Source: Phaeodactylum tricornutum CCAP 1055/1 (taxonomy: Eukaryota > Bacillariophyta > Bacillariophyceae > Surirellales > Neidiaceae). Taken from it: 64,000 nt of DNA. This document shows positions 43,710 through 53,924 of the stretch, in pieces. Made by a program: the position numbers and the translations under genes. The DNA lies in assembly GCF_000150955.2 (NCBI RefSeq), contig NC_011679.1, forward strand, positions 186,001-250,000, given 5' to 3'. Each line of letters opens with the position of its first letter. Position 1 is the stretch's first letter. The notes beneath the pieces are model-generated. The model had not been told where the DNA came from, made no database searches, and saw only the letters and a program-made list of their open reading frames with translations.

Positions 43710-44618
43710 ATGTTATCAAGGCTCCCCTTCCGTTGCATGCTGCTGCTGTTGGCAAGTTCTCATGCTGAAGCTTCCGCGGCGGCTGCAGCCACTGGAAATT
43801 CCTTCAGGAAAACATATTCTGCAGCAGCGTCTCGAAGAGCAAAGGCCTTGTCCCGTCCTCTCTTGAAATCTAGTGTAAAGTATCGCCGGATTGTAGCTCC
43901 GACGTCTATAAGTGATCGAAGCAGAAGAATGGGCGCGCTCATGGTGGCCGAACTCAAGCGCAAACTGCACACCAAAGTCGCCGACCTCTCGGAAGCTTTT
44001 GAGCCAGTGCTTAAAGCCAGAGGCATCTTGTGCGAGTTGGATACACTGTATCTACTCAAAGCTTGTCGAAAACTTGAAATGACGATGAAACTAATAGGTC
44101 AAAGACAAAGCGCACGGGAGATGGAAAACAACATTCACAAAGTAGAAGCGCTTTATCACTCTGCACCGCATGCGCGACGCAAAACGCTCGAGATGCTTTT
44201 GGAATACGAAAAGGAGCTCGGAATTCATCAGCCGAATGGTATTTTGAAGGACCCCTCGGTCGCCATGGGATTCTTGTGGATACGCCGATCACTGTCCTTT
44301 CAGTACAAGATGTACTCGCTAATTTTGGACTCCAATTTGTCGACTACGGAAGCTGCCCTATCGGCATACCGCACTGAGCTAGAACCATTCCATGGTTGGG
44401 CGCTTCAGCGTATACATACACTCGCGCTCAAAACAACTCCTCCAAGCCATGAATTGCTCGCTACTATTGGTGGCTTCCGGGATGAGAATTTTGGTCGCAT
44501 CGAGGAAGAGGTAGTGCGCAGGGATCTCAGACAGTTGCTTTCGACTTGGAGGCCTATCTTAACCAGATGGAAGAATGACTATGCTAAGCTAGACCTAGAA
44601 GACAAACGTCAAGTGTGA
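43710..44618 (+). CDS. Glycolipid-transfer-protein (GLTP) domain protein with signal peptide
   Basis: Single exon, 302 residues from the ATG of MLSRLPFRCMLLLLASS. The hydrophobic N-terminus is a signal peptide with an Ala-rich end, so the protein enters the ER or plastid route. The GLTP fold covers about residues 95-295: LYLLKACRKLEMTMKLI corresponds to the first sphingolipid-binding helix, GFLWIRRSLSFQY holds the conserved Trp that stacks on the sugar head group, and ELEPFHGWALQRIHTLAL carries the conserved His. GLTP proteins move glycolipids or ceramide phosphates between membranes and are normally cytosolic, so the presequence is unusual. The lipid cannot be predicted. Confidence 0.82.
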   Translation: MLSRLPFRCMLLLLASSHAEASAAAAATGNSFRKTYSAAASRRAKALSRPLLKSSVKYRRIVAPTSISDRSRRMGALMVAELKRKLHTKVADLSEAFEPVLKARGILCELDTLYLLKACRKLEMTMKLIGQRQSAREMENNIHKVEALYHSAPHARRKTLEMLLEYEKELGIHQPNGILKDPSVAMGFLWIRRSLSFQYKMYSLILDSNLSTTEAALSAYRTELEPFHGWALQRIHTLALKTTPPSHELLATIGGFRDENFGRIEEEVVRRDLRQLLSTWRPILTRWKNDYAKLDLEDKRQV

Positions 44619-44692
44619 GTAATGCGCTGCTCTAATCCGAATACTTTAGTTCACTCAAATACTGTTATAACGATTTTGGTTTTCATTGTGAT

Positions 44693-47064
44693 TTAAGCTT
44701 CTTTGGCAATGTGTTCGTTAAATTCCCAGTCTGGCACAACTGCCATGGCCCAGTTGAATTTGTCGCGCAGCGTTTTGGAAAAGATCTTCTCAATTGGAAC
44801 TTCGTTTCGTTTGCACCATGCTACTGAGATCCGGGGGTCCATATAGTTAATCTTCGAAGTTCCGAGTGAGACCTCCTTATTGTCGTCCTTGTGTTTAAGG
44901 TCCATTTCCATTTTGCTTATCTTACCGTTCCACGCTTCAATCTTTTTCACAACCTGCTCTTTTGTCGGTACCTTCTCCCATAAGTGCGCCTTTTGGAACT
45001 TAGAGTCGGCCAAAGCTCGTTTCTTTGCTTTCGCCTTCTCGTCCGCTTCGGTAGCCCTGATCTTTTCCTCATTTGTCTTTGCCGTATCCTTCAGTTTTTT
45101 AGCCTTTTCAAGCGCCTTTTGTACTTCATCAGTCATAGTCTGAGGTGACTTTTTCGTAGGAATTTTATCAGCCTCTCCCGCCGTAAGCAGCTTGAGAATC
45201 TTCTTCAAATCTTTCTTCTGTTTTTTTAACATGCCTACTTTTGCTGTGATGTTTTCAAGCTGAGTTTCTTGAGCTTTGCTGACCGAACGCTGATGGTTAC
45301 AGAGAATCGCCACTTCACGGTTGGCATTATTGTACTCGACGACTTTTTCCGATGCGGTAAGGTTACGCCAGGCAGGAGATACCTCGTACTTACGAAGCTC
45401 GGTTTGCAACGTTTTGGATGCATTGTACGTACGGAAAACTTTGGCCGAAAGGCCGTCCATGAACTGTTTCAAATGGTTGTTTAGCATTGTCGGATTGATT
45501 ACGTGAAAAACTTCTTCGGAAGATTTCTTCTTCTTGCAAAAAGACTTTAGGTTGTCGTAGACCTGCGCCCCCAGACCGTTGCTATCGTTATACAAGGTCG
45601 CCCCAAAGTCGATCGTCTGTTTAAAAAGCATGGAATCCTTACCTAGGAACTCGAGCTCAATTTCTTTGCTATCACCACCTTCGCCATTGGGATCAAAATG
45701 TAAGTGTTCCACGCGCAGCGAGCAGCAACCAACTGTATCTGCTTCTTCATCAGTATCCTTCTCTCCGCCAACACGAAGTGCCAGTCGATCTATAACCCAC
45801 GTTGCCGTTGCTAATTGCTTAACTTCCATGTCCTTGGATTTCAGGTCTTTCTTGTACGATTTGCGAATCTTTTCAATGTTTTTACAGAGCAATCCAGCCT
45901 TGCTATACTTGGATCGATCTGATTTTCCCTTAAACGAAGACTGCGCTGCCAGCTGCATGTACTTGGACTGGTTATTGATGTTTTCCTTCCATGTAGCGAG
46001 CCATTGCCCACGCGGATCGTGTCGAACATCACTCCAAGCGTGCCCTGGAACTGGACAGGGGGGAACAGGGGCGCATTCGCTTAGATTCAACGATACTTGT
46101 TCAGGCAAAACGCGCGACTTGAGCTTGCCCATCTTAGGGTGCTCTCCTCGACCACGAAAAGCGCCGGGTGGTTCCATGTTAAAGTTGCCCACTCGTTCAA
46201 TGTGTCCATCGACGATAGAAAAACCAAATTGATGAAGCGTTTGACTCCGGTCCTCCCTGTGCAAATAGAGTAAGATTGAGTACGAGCTATTTTCGGTAAG
46301 GCTAGCATGTTTTTGGCTGTTGTTTGGACTTACTTGTTGGCCTTTCGTTCCTCATCTGTGATGGCTTTTCGGATGATCTTTTGCTCGTTCAAATGCTTTC
46401 GAATGGGCTCAAAGTCGCATTTTTTGAATTCCTTTACGATATGTTTCTTCCCCAAAATTTCCCGAAAGTCTGCAAAAAAATTCTTGATGAAGATTTTCCC
46501 TGTCTTGGGATTGCCCAGATGCATACCTTCGGGGTCCATGGCGGCAAAGAAAGTAGCCGCTTCTTCCTGAATGGGAGTCAATTCAACTGGTTGTCCATCA
46601 TACATCATTTTGACTCCATGTGGTTCGTAGGTCTCCGGAAAACTGACTCCTGAATGCTCCATTGTGCGCCATTGGCATCCTTCAGGAAGCTCAGGTGCAT
46701 TCCACCAGAGAAACGATTGCATGGCGTATTGTAGACGTTCCGTTTTGTCAAGTTTTTTGAGTTCGCGTGGCTTGGAAGAATTGGGTTCCGTTTTGACCTT
46801 TTTGACAGAAGGCTTTTTTGCATCTTCACGTTGCGACAAGGACTTGTGTTTTCTCTTCTTGACAGCTTCTTTCTTCTGCGATGACGAAGAAGGTGCAGGA
46901 TCAGGCTTCACTCTATCGATCCTCGTCTTCGTCTTTTTTAGGCTCGTAAGAGGCATATCATCGTCATCGTTACCATCATCTTCAATCTTGGGCCGTTTCG
47001 ATTGCTTCTTTAACAGGGTTTGCTCTTCATCGCCCATGAACTCTTCTTCCGAAGATGAAGCCAT
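44693..47064 (-). CDS. TOP1: DNA topoisomerase I (type IB)
   Basis: Exons 47064-46334 and 46256-44693 (intron 46257-46333) give 764 residues from [15 protein letters not shown], the first ATG. Domains follow the eukaryotic order: a charged, Lys/Ser-rich N-terminus with nuclear signals (residues 1-120), the core ([56 protein letters not shown]), a long coiled-coil linker of Lys/Glu repeats, and the C-terminal catalytic segment with SKINYMDPR, where Y715 forms the 3'-phosphotyrosine bond. It relaxes supercoils ahead of polymerases. The upstream region is shared with a divergent methyltransferase gene. Confidence 0.96.
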
Positions 47065-47188
47065 TTGGGAAGTGCAAGATTGCGCTTTTTGCGACGAACT
47101 CTTGAACAAATGTCGATTTCCGAATCGCGAGTTGTTATGCGCCACCGTTTGGCATTGTAATGTTGTAAAATAGTGCCTCGAATCCCAT

Positions 47189-47197
47189 TGACTGTGA
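47189..47197 (+). promoter_or_regulatory. TGACTGTGA motif in the TOP1 divergent promoter
   Basis: Lies 125 bp upstream of the TOP1 ATG and 141 bp before the first methyltransferase ATG (47338). Confidence 0.35.
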
Positions 47198-47246
47198 GCA
47201 CAGAGAGGACCGCGGTCCCATCCGTCTTCACGACAACCGCGACGTC

Positions 47247-47271
47247 GTATATTTTGTCGTACAAAATATAC
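47247..47271 (+). promoter_or_regulatory. Perfect 10-bp palindrome in the TOP1/methyltransferase spacer
   Basis: Arms gtatattttg and caaaatatac flank the loop tcgta. It lies 183 bp upstream of the TOP1 ATG and 67 bp before the first methyltransferase ATG (47338), so it could be a dimer-binding site serving both directions or a leader hairpin. Confidence 0.45.
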
Positions 47272-47412
47272 TTATATGCCTAACTGATGATGAGACTTTA
47301 AATAAGTAATACCGTAGTGACAAACAATTGTCCTTGGATGCAGCGAAGGTTGATTCGCATGGGACGCCCCTCAAACGATCAGGAGGTTGGTACTTTTTCT
47401 AAGCGTTCAACA

Positions 47413-48372
47413 ATGAAAAAAGGCTTTCCTTGTCAGCTAGTCCTGCTAGTTATCGCCATTCTATTGCAAGACTCTGACGGAACAAAGGAGAAGGGCGCTT
47501 TCATCTGGGGGTTTTCACGACATGACGCAAGACCAAGATCAAGTTTTTCTAGAGCACAATCGACAACGGTGGAAAGGTGTGCAGCGTCTCCTTTGCACGC
47601 TGTTGGACATGCCGTTGAAGGAATTGAATGCACCATGGTCTCTCTTGACTTGCCTCTTATTGGAACAGTGTCGGTTCTGGAAGCAACGGCGGACTCGCAG
47701 GAGGAACTTGTCAATCTCGCTTTACGAGAACAGACGAACCTTTCGTCCACAATTTCTTTAGATTCAGGGGATCCCTACGGAGCCGTCCTGTGGCCGGCCT
47801 CCCTGTCGGTGTCCACGTATCTCCTACAAAACAATCTACTACGGGATAGATTCGTGCTAGAACTTGGGTCGGGAACGGGTCTGGTGGCGTTGGCGGCAGC
47901 CTTGGGAGGAGCAAAAAGTGTACTCGCTACCGACTATGAAGCGGTTCCGCTGAGGCTACTGCGCTACGCTGCTCGGAACCTGAACAAGCTGCCCATGGAA
48001 ATTGACTATGAAATACTTGACATTTGCAATGATCAAATACCCTTACCGTACGCCCATATTGTCGTTGCTGCGGATATAATGTACGAACCCGAGACGGGGC
48101 GAGCAATGGCTCGCCGTGCCGTCGAGGCGTTGAGAGCCGGGAGCCGCGTAGTAGTGGGGGATTCTCCGGGAAGAGCAGGGAGACCAGCATTTCTAGACGA
48201 ACTTAAACGACTGGGAGTCAATGCGACCTTTGTTGACACAATTGGGTCGACTTTAACGGGTGCTCGTCATGAATTGATCTGTGGGAAAACTTCCAAAACT
48301 GTCAGCAAAGATCCTGAAGAGTTGGTAGTAGCGATTTTAGATCTAGATCCAACGATTCATAAGCTTCCATAA
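47413..48372 (+). CDS. Methyltransf_16-type SAM methyltransferase with signal peptide
   Basis: Single exon. The start at 47413 (MKKGFPCQLVLLVIAILLQ) gives a clean signal peptide and 319 residues; in-frame ATGs at 47338 and 47359 would add 18-25 residues in front of it. The catalytic part begins with GDPYGAVLWPASLSVSTYLLQ, then VLELGSGTGLVALAAALGG (SAM motif I), VLATDYEAVPLRLLRYAARN (motif II acidic) and IVVAADIMYEPE (the DxxY post-motif). This order is that of METTL21/ETFBKMT-like protein lysine methyltransferases and the Methyltransf_16 family. The presequence suggests an organelle target, possibly plastid; the substrate is unknown. Confidence 0.78.
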   Translation: MKKGFPCQLVLLVIAILLQDSDGTKEKGAFIWGFSRHDARPRSSFSRAQSTTVERCAASPLHAVGHAVEGIECTMVSLDLPLIGTVSVLEATADSQEELVNLALREQTNLSSTISLDSGDPYGAVLWPASLSVSTYLLQNNLLRDRFVLELGSGTGLVALAAALGGAKSVLATDYEAVPLRLLRYAARNLNKLPMEIDYEILDICNDQIPLPYAHIVVAADIMYEPETGRAMARRAVEALRAGSRVVVGDSPGRAGRPAFLDELKRLGVNATFVDTIGSTLTGARHELICGKTSKTVSKDPEELVVAILDLDPTIHKLP

Positions 48373-48620
48373 ATTTTTTACGGCTTGTCTACAATTGATC
48401 TTGAATGCTTTCTGTCGTGGAGGAAGTCAACGGATCCAAGCCGTTAACTGAATCAACGACGGTATCAGTAGTGAGAGGCGCCACTATTCAAGCCCTGTTT
48501 CTTGCGTTCGAATTACCCCCCACCGTATGCAACCGAAAGATGTGGGCTCTTGACTGACTGACGAAATGTATAGAATGAGGACTCCTCTCCAACAAAATCT
48601 GAAGATTCTGCGTACTCCTA

Positions 48621-50282
48621 TCACAGTCCTTGCTCCGAATTGTCGACCTCTTTCGGTACTGTTACACGATCAACTTTGGATATATTTTGTTTTCGTTGCG
48701 CGTGTACTTTTGTGGTCGGTTTTTGGTTCTCCATGTGCGTTTTGGCTGATTTTTTAACAACTGCTTTCCCCAATATTTTGGATTTCACCATCGCCACGTG
48801 CCCAACGGTTCGAAAAACATTCACTGCAGTCTCGCTGGTATTTCGAACCACTTGTCCTGCTGCTGCTCCGTACCGATGCTCGACCACACCCGCTGTAGCG
48901 TCCACAGTGGCTTGAGCAACTGCGTTTGAGGATTCCAGGACGGCTTCGCCGACAATGACTACGGCGCCCAAGCCAGCGAGGCCGACCTTTCCCGCCGCGG
49001 CTAACGCGTGCCTTCTAGAATCGTCTGGAACCACTGCGTGTCCTACTTGATGCCTGTAAAACTGCGTTGCCGCCATTTGAATAGCGCGACACGAAGCGTC
49101 TTGTACTTCGGATGTGGTGCGTTGCGTACATTCCCGCGCTTGCCGAGTGACTCGACGGGCGGCACCCGTATAAGTGAGTGCCGCTGCCGTGGACCTCGGA
49201 TCGTATTCCGTATTTGTCCCGGCTTCTCGCAGCACTGGATCTATACAGCTTTGGACGACGTCGCCCATGGCGTCAATACCGGTCGTTACAAGAGTCGTGG
49301 AGTGCGTCAAGCCCAACTTGATCACGTGCGCTCCGGTTTCGATACAATTAGCGGTCGTTTCTGCCGTAGCATCTATCCACGCCTGACAAATAAGCGCTTG
49401 TTCCTGCAGTCGCTCCAATTCGTGCAGACACAAAGCTCGAAGCTCCCATAAGAGAGTTGTTTCACTGTGGTATATTTCCTCTGTAGGGCAATGCTTAGAG
49501 AGGGTCGCGTCTTTCTCGGGTGCAACACAACATTCCCGTTGCGTCAGAAAAGCCAAGGTTTCCGCTAACCGGAATTCCTCTCGTTGCCAACCAGCCTCTG
49601 TTGGTGATCGTACAGTTACGAGAAATCGGAGACACGCCAACGAAGCGACACATTCCGTAGCCTGGTTTCCGTTCCGTGTTCGTGTCGCTCTCTTGTCAAA
49701 GTGCTGTTGTACCAGGTAGTGGGCCACGGTAGCGAGTGCGTTGCTGGAATCGAGCCATGGCGTAGTAGTAGAAGTAGTACTAGTGGGTACAGTGTCCGAC
49801 TCGAAGGGATCATCGTGGTCTGGAATTTGCAAGGCCACCACGGCGAGACTTCGCAACACTTGGTCGGGGACATCGACCGAGTAAACGGAATGCAAGAGTT
49901 GCAAGACTGTGGCGTCGTTCCCCACTAAAACAGCGAGGCGGTCTTCTAGTTCATCCCAAGAAACGACTCGGTTCCAGTGAAAATTGTACAAAGGCGTCTT
50001 CCACTTCCTCTCTGAACATACGTGAGCTTCACTGGGAAACGTTTGGATCGACAAGGATTCGGTATTCCAAACCACAGACGGTGTGTCGTTATGTGTTGTT
50101 GCGGGTGCACCCGTTTGGGACAACGCCGGATTCGACAGGGATCGTTGCCAATCACCGTCGTCGTCATCGTCGCACACACTAATCGTCTCACTCGGTTCGA
50201 CCCGTTTTTGCGGCGCCCCATGAACGGACTCCTCGCCTACTGTGTCGAATGGTTCGCGCGAAGGCACGCTCATCGGACGCAT
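48621..50282 (-). CDS. Senescence/spartin-domain protein
   Basis: Single exon; from the ATG at 50282 (MRPMSVPSREPFD) it has 553 residues. An in-frame ATG at 50399 would add 39 residues that are mostly the translation of a (TGGA)n microsatellite (SIHPSIHPHPHKP), so I prefer the inner start. The N-terminal half is acidic and unrecognised. The C-terminal 250 residues have the Gly/Ala/Val-rich helical pattern of the senescence domain of plant ERD7/senescence-associated proteins and animal spartin: GDVVQSCIDPVL, AALTYTGAARRVTRQ, HALAAAGKVGLAGLGAVVIVGEAV, YGAAAGQVVRNTSETAVNVFRTVGHV. Such proteins bind membranes or lipid droplets. The tail is Lys-rich. Confidence 0.7.
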   Translation of the reverse strand: MRPMSVPSREPFDTVGEESVHGAPQKRVEPSETISVCDDDDDGDWQRSLSNPALSQTGAPATTHNDTPSVVWNTESLSIQTFPSEAHVCSERKWKTPLYNFHWNRVVSWDELEDRLAVLVGNDATVLQLLHSVYSVDVPDQVLRSLAVVALQIPDHDDPFESDTVPTSTTSTTTPWLDSSNALATVAHYLVQQHFDKRATRTRNGNQATECVASLACLRFLVTVRSPTEAGWQREEFRLAETLAFLTQRECCVAPEKDATLSKHCPTEEIYHSETTLLWELRALCLHELERLQEQALICQAWIDATAETTANCIETGAHVIKLGLTHSTTLVTTGIDAMGDVVQSCIDPVLREAGTNTEYDPRSTAAALTYTGAARRVTRQARECTQRTTSEVQDASCRAIQMAATQFYRHQVGHAVVPDDSRRHALAAAGKVGLAGLGAVVIVGEAVLESSNAVAQATVDATAGVVEHRYGAAAGQVVRNTSETAVNVFRTVGHVAMVKSKILGKAVVKKSAKTHMENQKPTTKVHAQRKQNISKVDRVTVPKEVDNSEQGL

Positions 50283-50366
50283 CGGTATATGGGATGACTT
50301 CGGAAAAGGTCTCGGCCGATGGAACCATAGTTCGTGTACGTGTACGTGGATGGGCTTGTGCGGATG

Positions 50367-50391
50367 TGGATGGATGGATGGATGGATGGAT
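50367..50391 (+). repeat. (TGGA)6 microsatellite
   Basis: Six perfect tetranucleotide units plus one base, just upstream of the preferred senescence-protein start. Length changes not divisible by three would cut off use of the ATG at 50399. Confidence 0.9.
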
Positions 50392-50399
50392 ACGTACAT

Positions 50400-50907
50400 G
50401 CGGTACACTTTATGCACACCGACAGACACGTGAATATTTCACATGATCCGGAAGTAAAATCACTGTGTCGAGTACACGGGCACACGCCGAGAGTCCGACT
50501 TGTGGTCACTGTCAATTTCGGGCGTGTGATTCCTGTGCACAGGAAACCCGGACGTTTATATCGAGATTTCATTCTACAGTCGCTCCTGTTTTGTGGAGCC
50601 GGTCAGGCGCGCAAAGAGAGCTGTTTGAGATCTGTCCTATCGTAGTCACACGGATGTCCCGTGAGTTAAGCGTTGCAAGGATAATCAATTCTATTTCCAA
50701 GTCCACCACGCCGGCTACGTTTTTCCCTCCAAGCTTACTGTTCCCCATCGGATTGTGTTGCCCAAGGGAACCATGGACGGAAGAGCCCTCGTGCGCGGTA
50801 CCAATTTTGACGTTCCTTCCCAGGTGCATGTTTTCAGGTAACCGCACCACGTAGTCGACGCCCAGTAGACGCTCCGAGGTTTTATATTGGATCAATTTGG
50901 TGTGATC
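50400..50907 (+). other. Divergent spacer between the senescence-domain gene and MCM7
   Basis: Holds TCACTGTCA (minus-strand motif) at 50506-50514. Open frames here show no homology. Confidence 0.4.
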
Positions 50908-53716
50908 ATGGCTTCGCAAGAAGACGACGATGGCGCCGGCGATGGCGGACCCACGCGGGAGCGCCGGAACTTTCCGAATTATCAGCGCGACGAAGGCAAG
51001 TCCGGAAGATCCTAGTCACACTGTCTGGGATACCGTCGCCTACCTTCGTACTCACACATCGGCACACTTTCTCACATTGGCGTGTATATACATCCTTACA
51101 TGCACTCATACATACCTGTCTATCAATCTATCAATCCTTACTGTATACACAGAACTCTTTGCCAAGTTCCTACAGGGACATCAGATTTTAAAAGTCGTGC
51201 TGCAATCCCTCGATGATTCCGCTGACGCGGACGATCCCGTCGAGTGGGAACCCGTCGCCGGCTCCCACGCGGTGCGACGCACCTTTTGTTACCCACCGCA
51301 TCTGCAGCGTATCCGAGACCGTCACTTTTACGAAGAAACACCCAGTGTGTTCCTCGTGGAAGTTCCTCTCGACGAACTCGTGGCCTGGGATTCCGTCAAG
51401 GGTGAAGACTTGGCTCAGCGAGCCACACAGAATACCCTGCGCTATCACGAACTCTTTTGCCGGGTCATTGATCAAGCGTTGGCCAATATGGAACCTTCCG
51501 GCACCACTCAGTCCGCCAATCCCAACCTACGCGATACCATTGAAATTTTACACGAACACCGGCTCGCACAGGAAGCCGCCAACGCCGCCAACAATCCTCA
51601 ACACATCAACGACGCAGGGCCCACCGTCAATAATCCCTTTGCCGGTAGCAACAATATGGAGCAGGAAGAAGCCAACGGTAACGGTAGTAACAATCCTAAC
51701 ACCACACCCGGCGGTGCCGTCGAAGAGTTTCCTCCCATTCTCATGCGTCGCTACGAGCTCCGGGTGCTACCTCGGGAACGCTCCGGAACATTTCCTCCCT
51801 TTGTCAATCAGCACAAGGCCAAAACCGTCGACCGGAATAGTGCCCAGACTTCCGCAGTCATGGAAGGTGCTTCGCTCCGCGACGTGCGATCCCGCTCCAT
51901 GGGTCGTCTCGTCACCATTCGCGGCATGATCGTCCGGGCTTCTGACGTGAAACCCTCCTGCGTCGTGGCGACCTATTCCTGCGATGCCTGTGGCATCGAA
52001 GCCTACCAGGTCGTCCAGGGTAAACGCGAGTTTATGCCTCCCAAATCGTGCCCGTCGCCCCGTTGTCAACAACACTCCCGGCAAAAGGAAACCCTGCACC
52101 TCCAAACTCGCGGATCCAAGTTTGTCAAGTTTCAGGAACTGAAACTCCAAGAACTGCCCTCACAAGTGCCCATGGGGCACGTGCCGCGTTCTATGAGTGT
52201 CTATGCCCGGGGTGAATTGACCCGCTTGACCTCGCCGGGGGATGTGGTTACCCTAGACGGCGTCTTCTTGCCGCAACGAGTCGCCGAAAGCGGTTATCGT
52301 GCCATGAAGGCCGGCTTGATTTCCACCACGTACCTCGAGGCGCAGAACATTCTCGTCCACAAGAAATCGTACGACGAATCGTTACTGGATAGTCTGCCCG
52401 AAGAAGAAAGTATCAAGCTAGATAAGGAAATTATGGACGTGGCGACTGGGGACGACCCGATCGGTCGCTTGTCGTCTTCGTTAGCGCCCGAGATTTTTGG
52501 ACACGAAGACATCAAACGGGCGCTCTTATTACAGCTAGTGAGTGGCTGCACACGGACACTACCTGACGGAATGCGGATTCGTGGGGACATTAATATTTGC
52601 CTCATGGGTGATCCGGGAGTCGCTAAGTCGCAGTTGCTCAAGCACGTGGCGTCGATTGCGCCGCGGGGAGTCTACACGACAGGCAAGGGGTCGTCCGGTG
52701 TGGGGCTGACGGCCGCGATTACCAAAGACATGGCCACTGGCGAAATGGCCCTGGAAGGGGGCGCCTTGGTCCTAGCGGACCGTGGCATCTGCTGCATTGA
52801 CGAATTCGATAAAATGGATGAGAGCGATCGTACCGCCATTCATGAAGTCATGGAGCAGCAGACGGTCAGTATCGCCAAGGCCGGTATCGTAGCGACCTTG
52901 AACGCGCGAGCGGCCGTACTCGCGGCGGCGAATCCTCTGTACGGGCGCTACAACCGCTCCAAATCGCTATCGGAAAATGTTAATTTGCCAAATTCGTTGC
53001 TCAGTCGCTTCGATTTGCTGTTTCTGGTTTTGGATATTGCCGATGTGGACAAGGATATGGCTTTGGCTCGGCACGTTACTTTTGTCCATCAAAATGAAGG
53101 CGTCAGCGTCAACGGAACTGATAACGGAAACACTAATAGCGAGGACGATAAGCATTCTGTTTGTACACCTCAACTCCTCCGCGAATACATTGCCCGCGCA
53201 CGGCGTCATCAGCCGGTCATGCCACCGGAAGATGCGCCATACGTTGTGGAAGCCTACGTTTCGCTTCGAATGCAAGATCGTCCAGGTGCACGCGGTAGTC
53301 AGAAACAAAATGATCAAACGGTCATGACCGCGCGTCAGCTGTTGTCGATTTTGCGATTGAGTCAAGCCCTCGCACGTTTGCGCTTCTCGGATTATGTGGC
53401 CCGGGAGGATGTGGACGAAGCGATTCGTTTGACCCATATGAGCAAGGCCAGTCTCCTGGATGAGGATCACGACGACGGCACCGGTCGAAAGCGTGGTCGT
53501 GGCGAGGACGTCATGTCACGAATTTTTCACATCATTCGTGACTATTCTTCTGTTTCAGGCTCGAAAGAAGTAGAACTCAAGCTTGCCGAGGCCATGGTTC
53601 TGCGCAAGGGTTTTACGACTCAGCAACTGCAGACATGCTTGGAGGAGTACGAAGCCTTGCAAGTAATTCAGATCAATCGTACCAGAACGCATATCTACTT
53701 TATCGACGGCATGTAA
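50908..53716 (+). CDS. MCM7: Replicative helicase subunit MCM7
   Basis: Exons 50908-50995 and 51153-53716 give 883 residues. The intron appears to be GC-AG (GAAG|gcaagt), the only non-GT donor called here; it joins DE to ELFAKFLQGHQ in phase. MCM7 marks: a zinc motif CDACG...CPSPRCQQ near residue 310, LQTRGSKFVKFQE, Walker A GDPGVAKSQ from G515, Walker B CCIDEFDKM at about 578, and the arginine-finger segment LLSRFDLL. EVMEQQTVSIAKAGI and FLPQRVAESGYR place it in MCM7 rather than MCM2-6. An Asn/Gly-rich insertion (residues about 180-220) precedes EFPPILMRRYEL. A frame from ATG 50930 runs through the intron in phase with exon 2 and would give a different N-terminus; I read that as intron. Confidence 0.95.
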
Positions 53717-53924
53717 CGGAAAAAGGTACATTGAGTGACAAGGCACAATTAGCCATCGTGGAGGAGAGATAATGGTCAGCCCTTCTGCGGCTCGGAATGA
53801 ACCGTACCTTGCGGATACAACGTAAATTTGGCTGTATTATAGTAATATAAAGTGAAGAGCGCTAACATTACGAGTAATTTTCACTTGCGTTTACAAAAAA
53901 TCAAGACCTCCGGAGAGTAAATTG

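Noticed and set aside
50930-51152. Continuous MCM7 reading frame from ATG 50930
   Set aside because: The extra segment is T-rich, hydrophobic and unlike any MCM; the spliced model from 50908 restores a better N-terminus. Kept only as a finding about intron retention.
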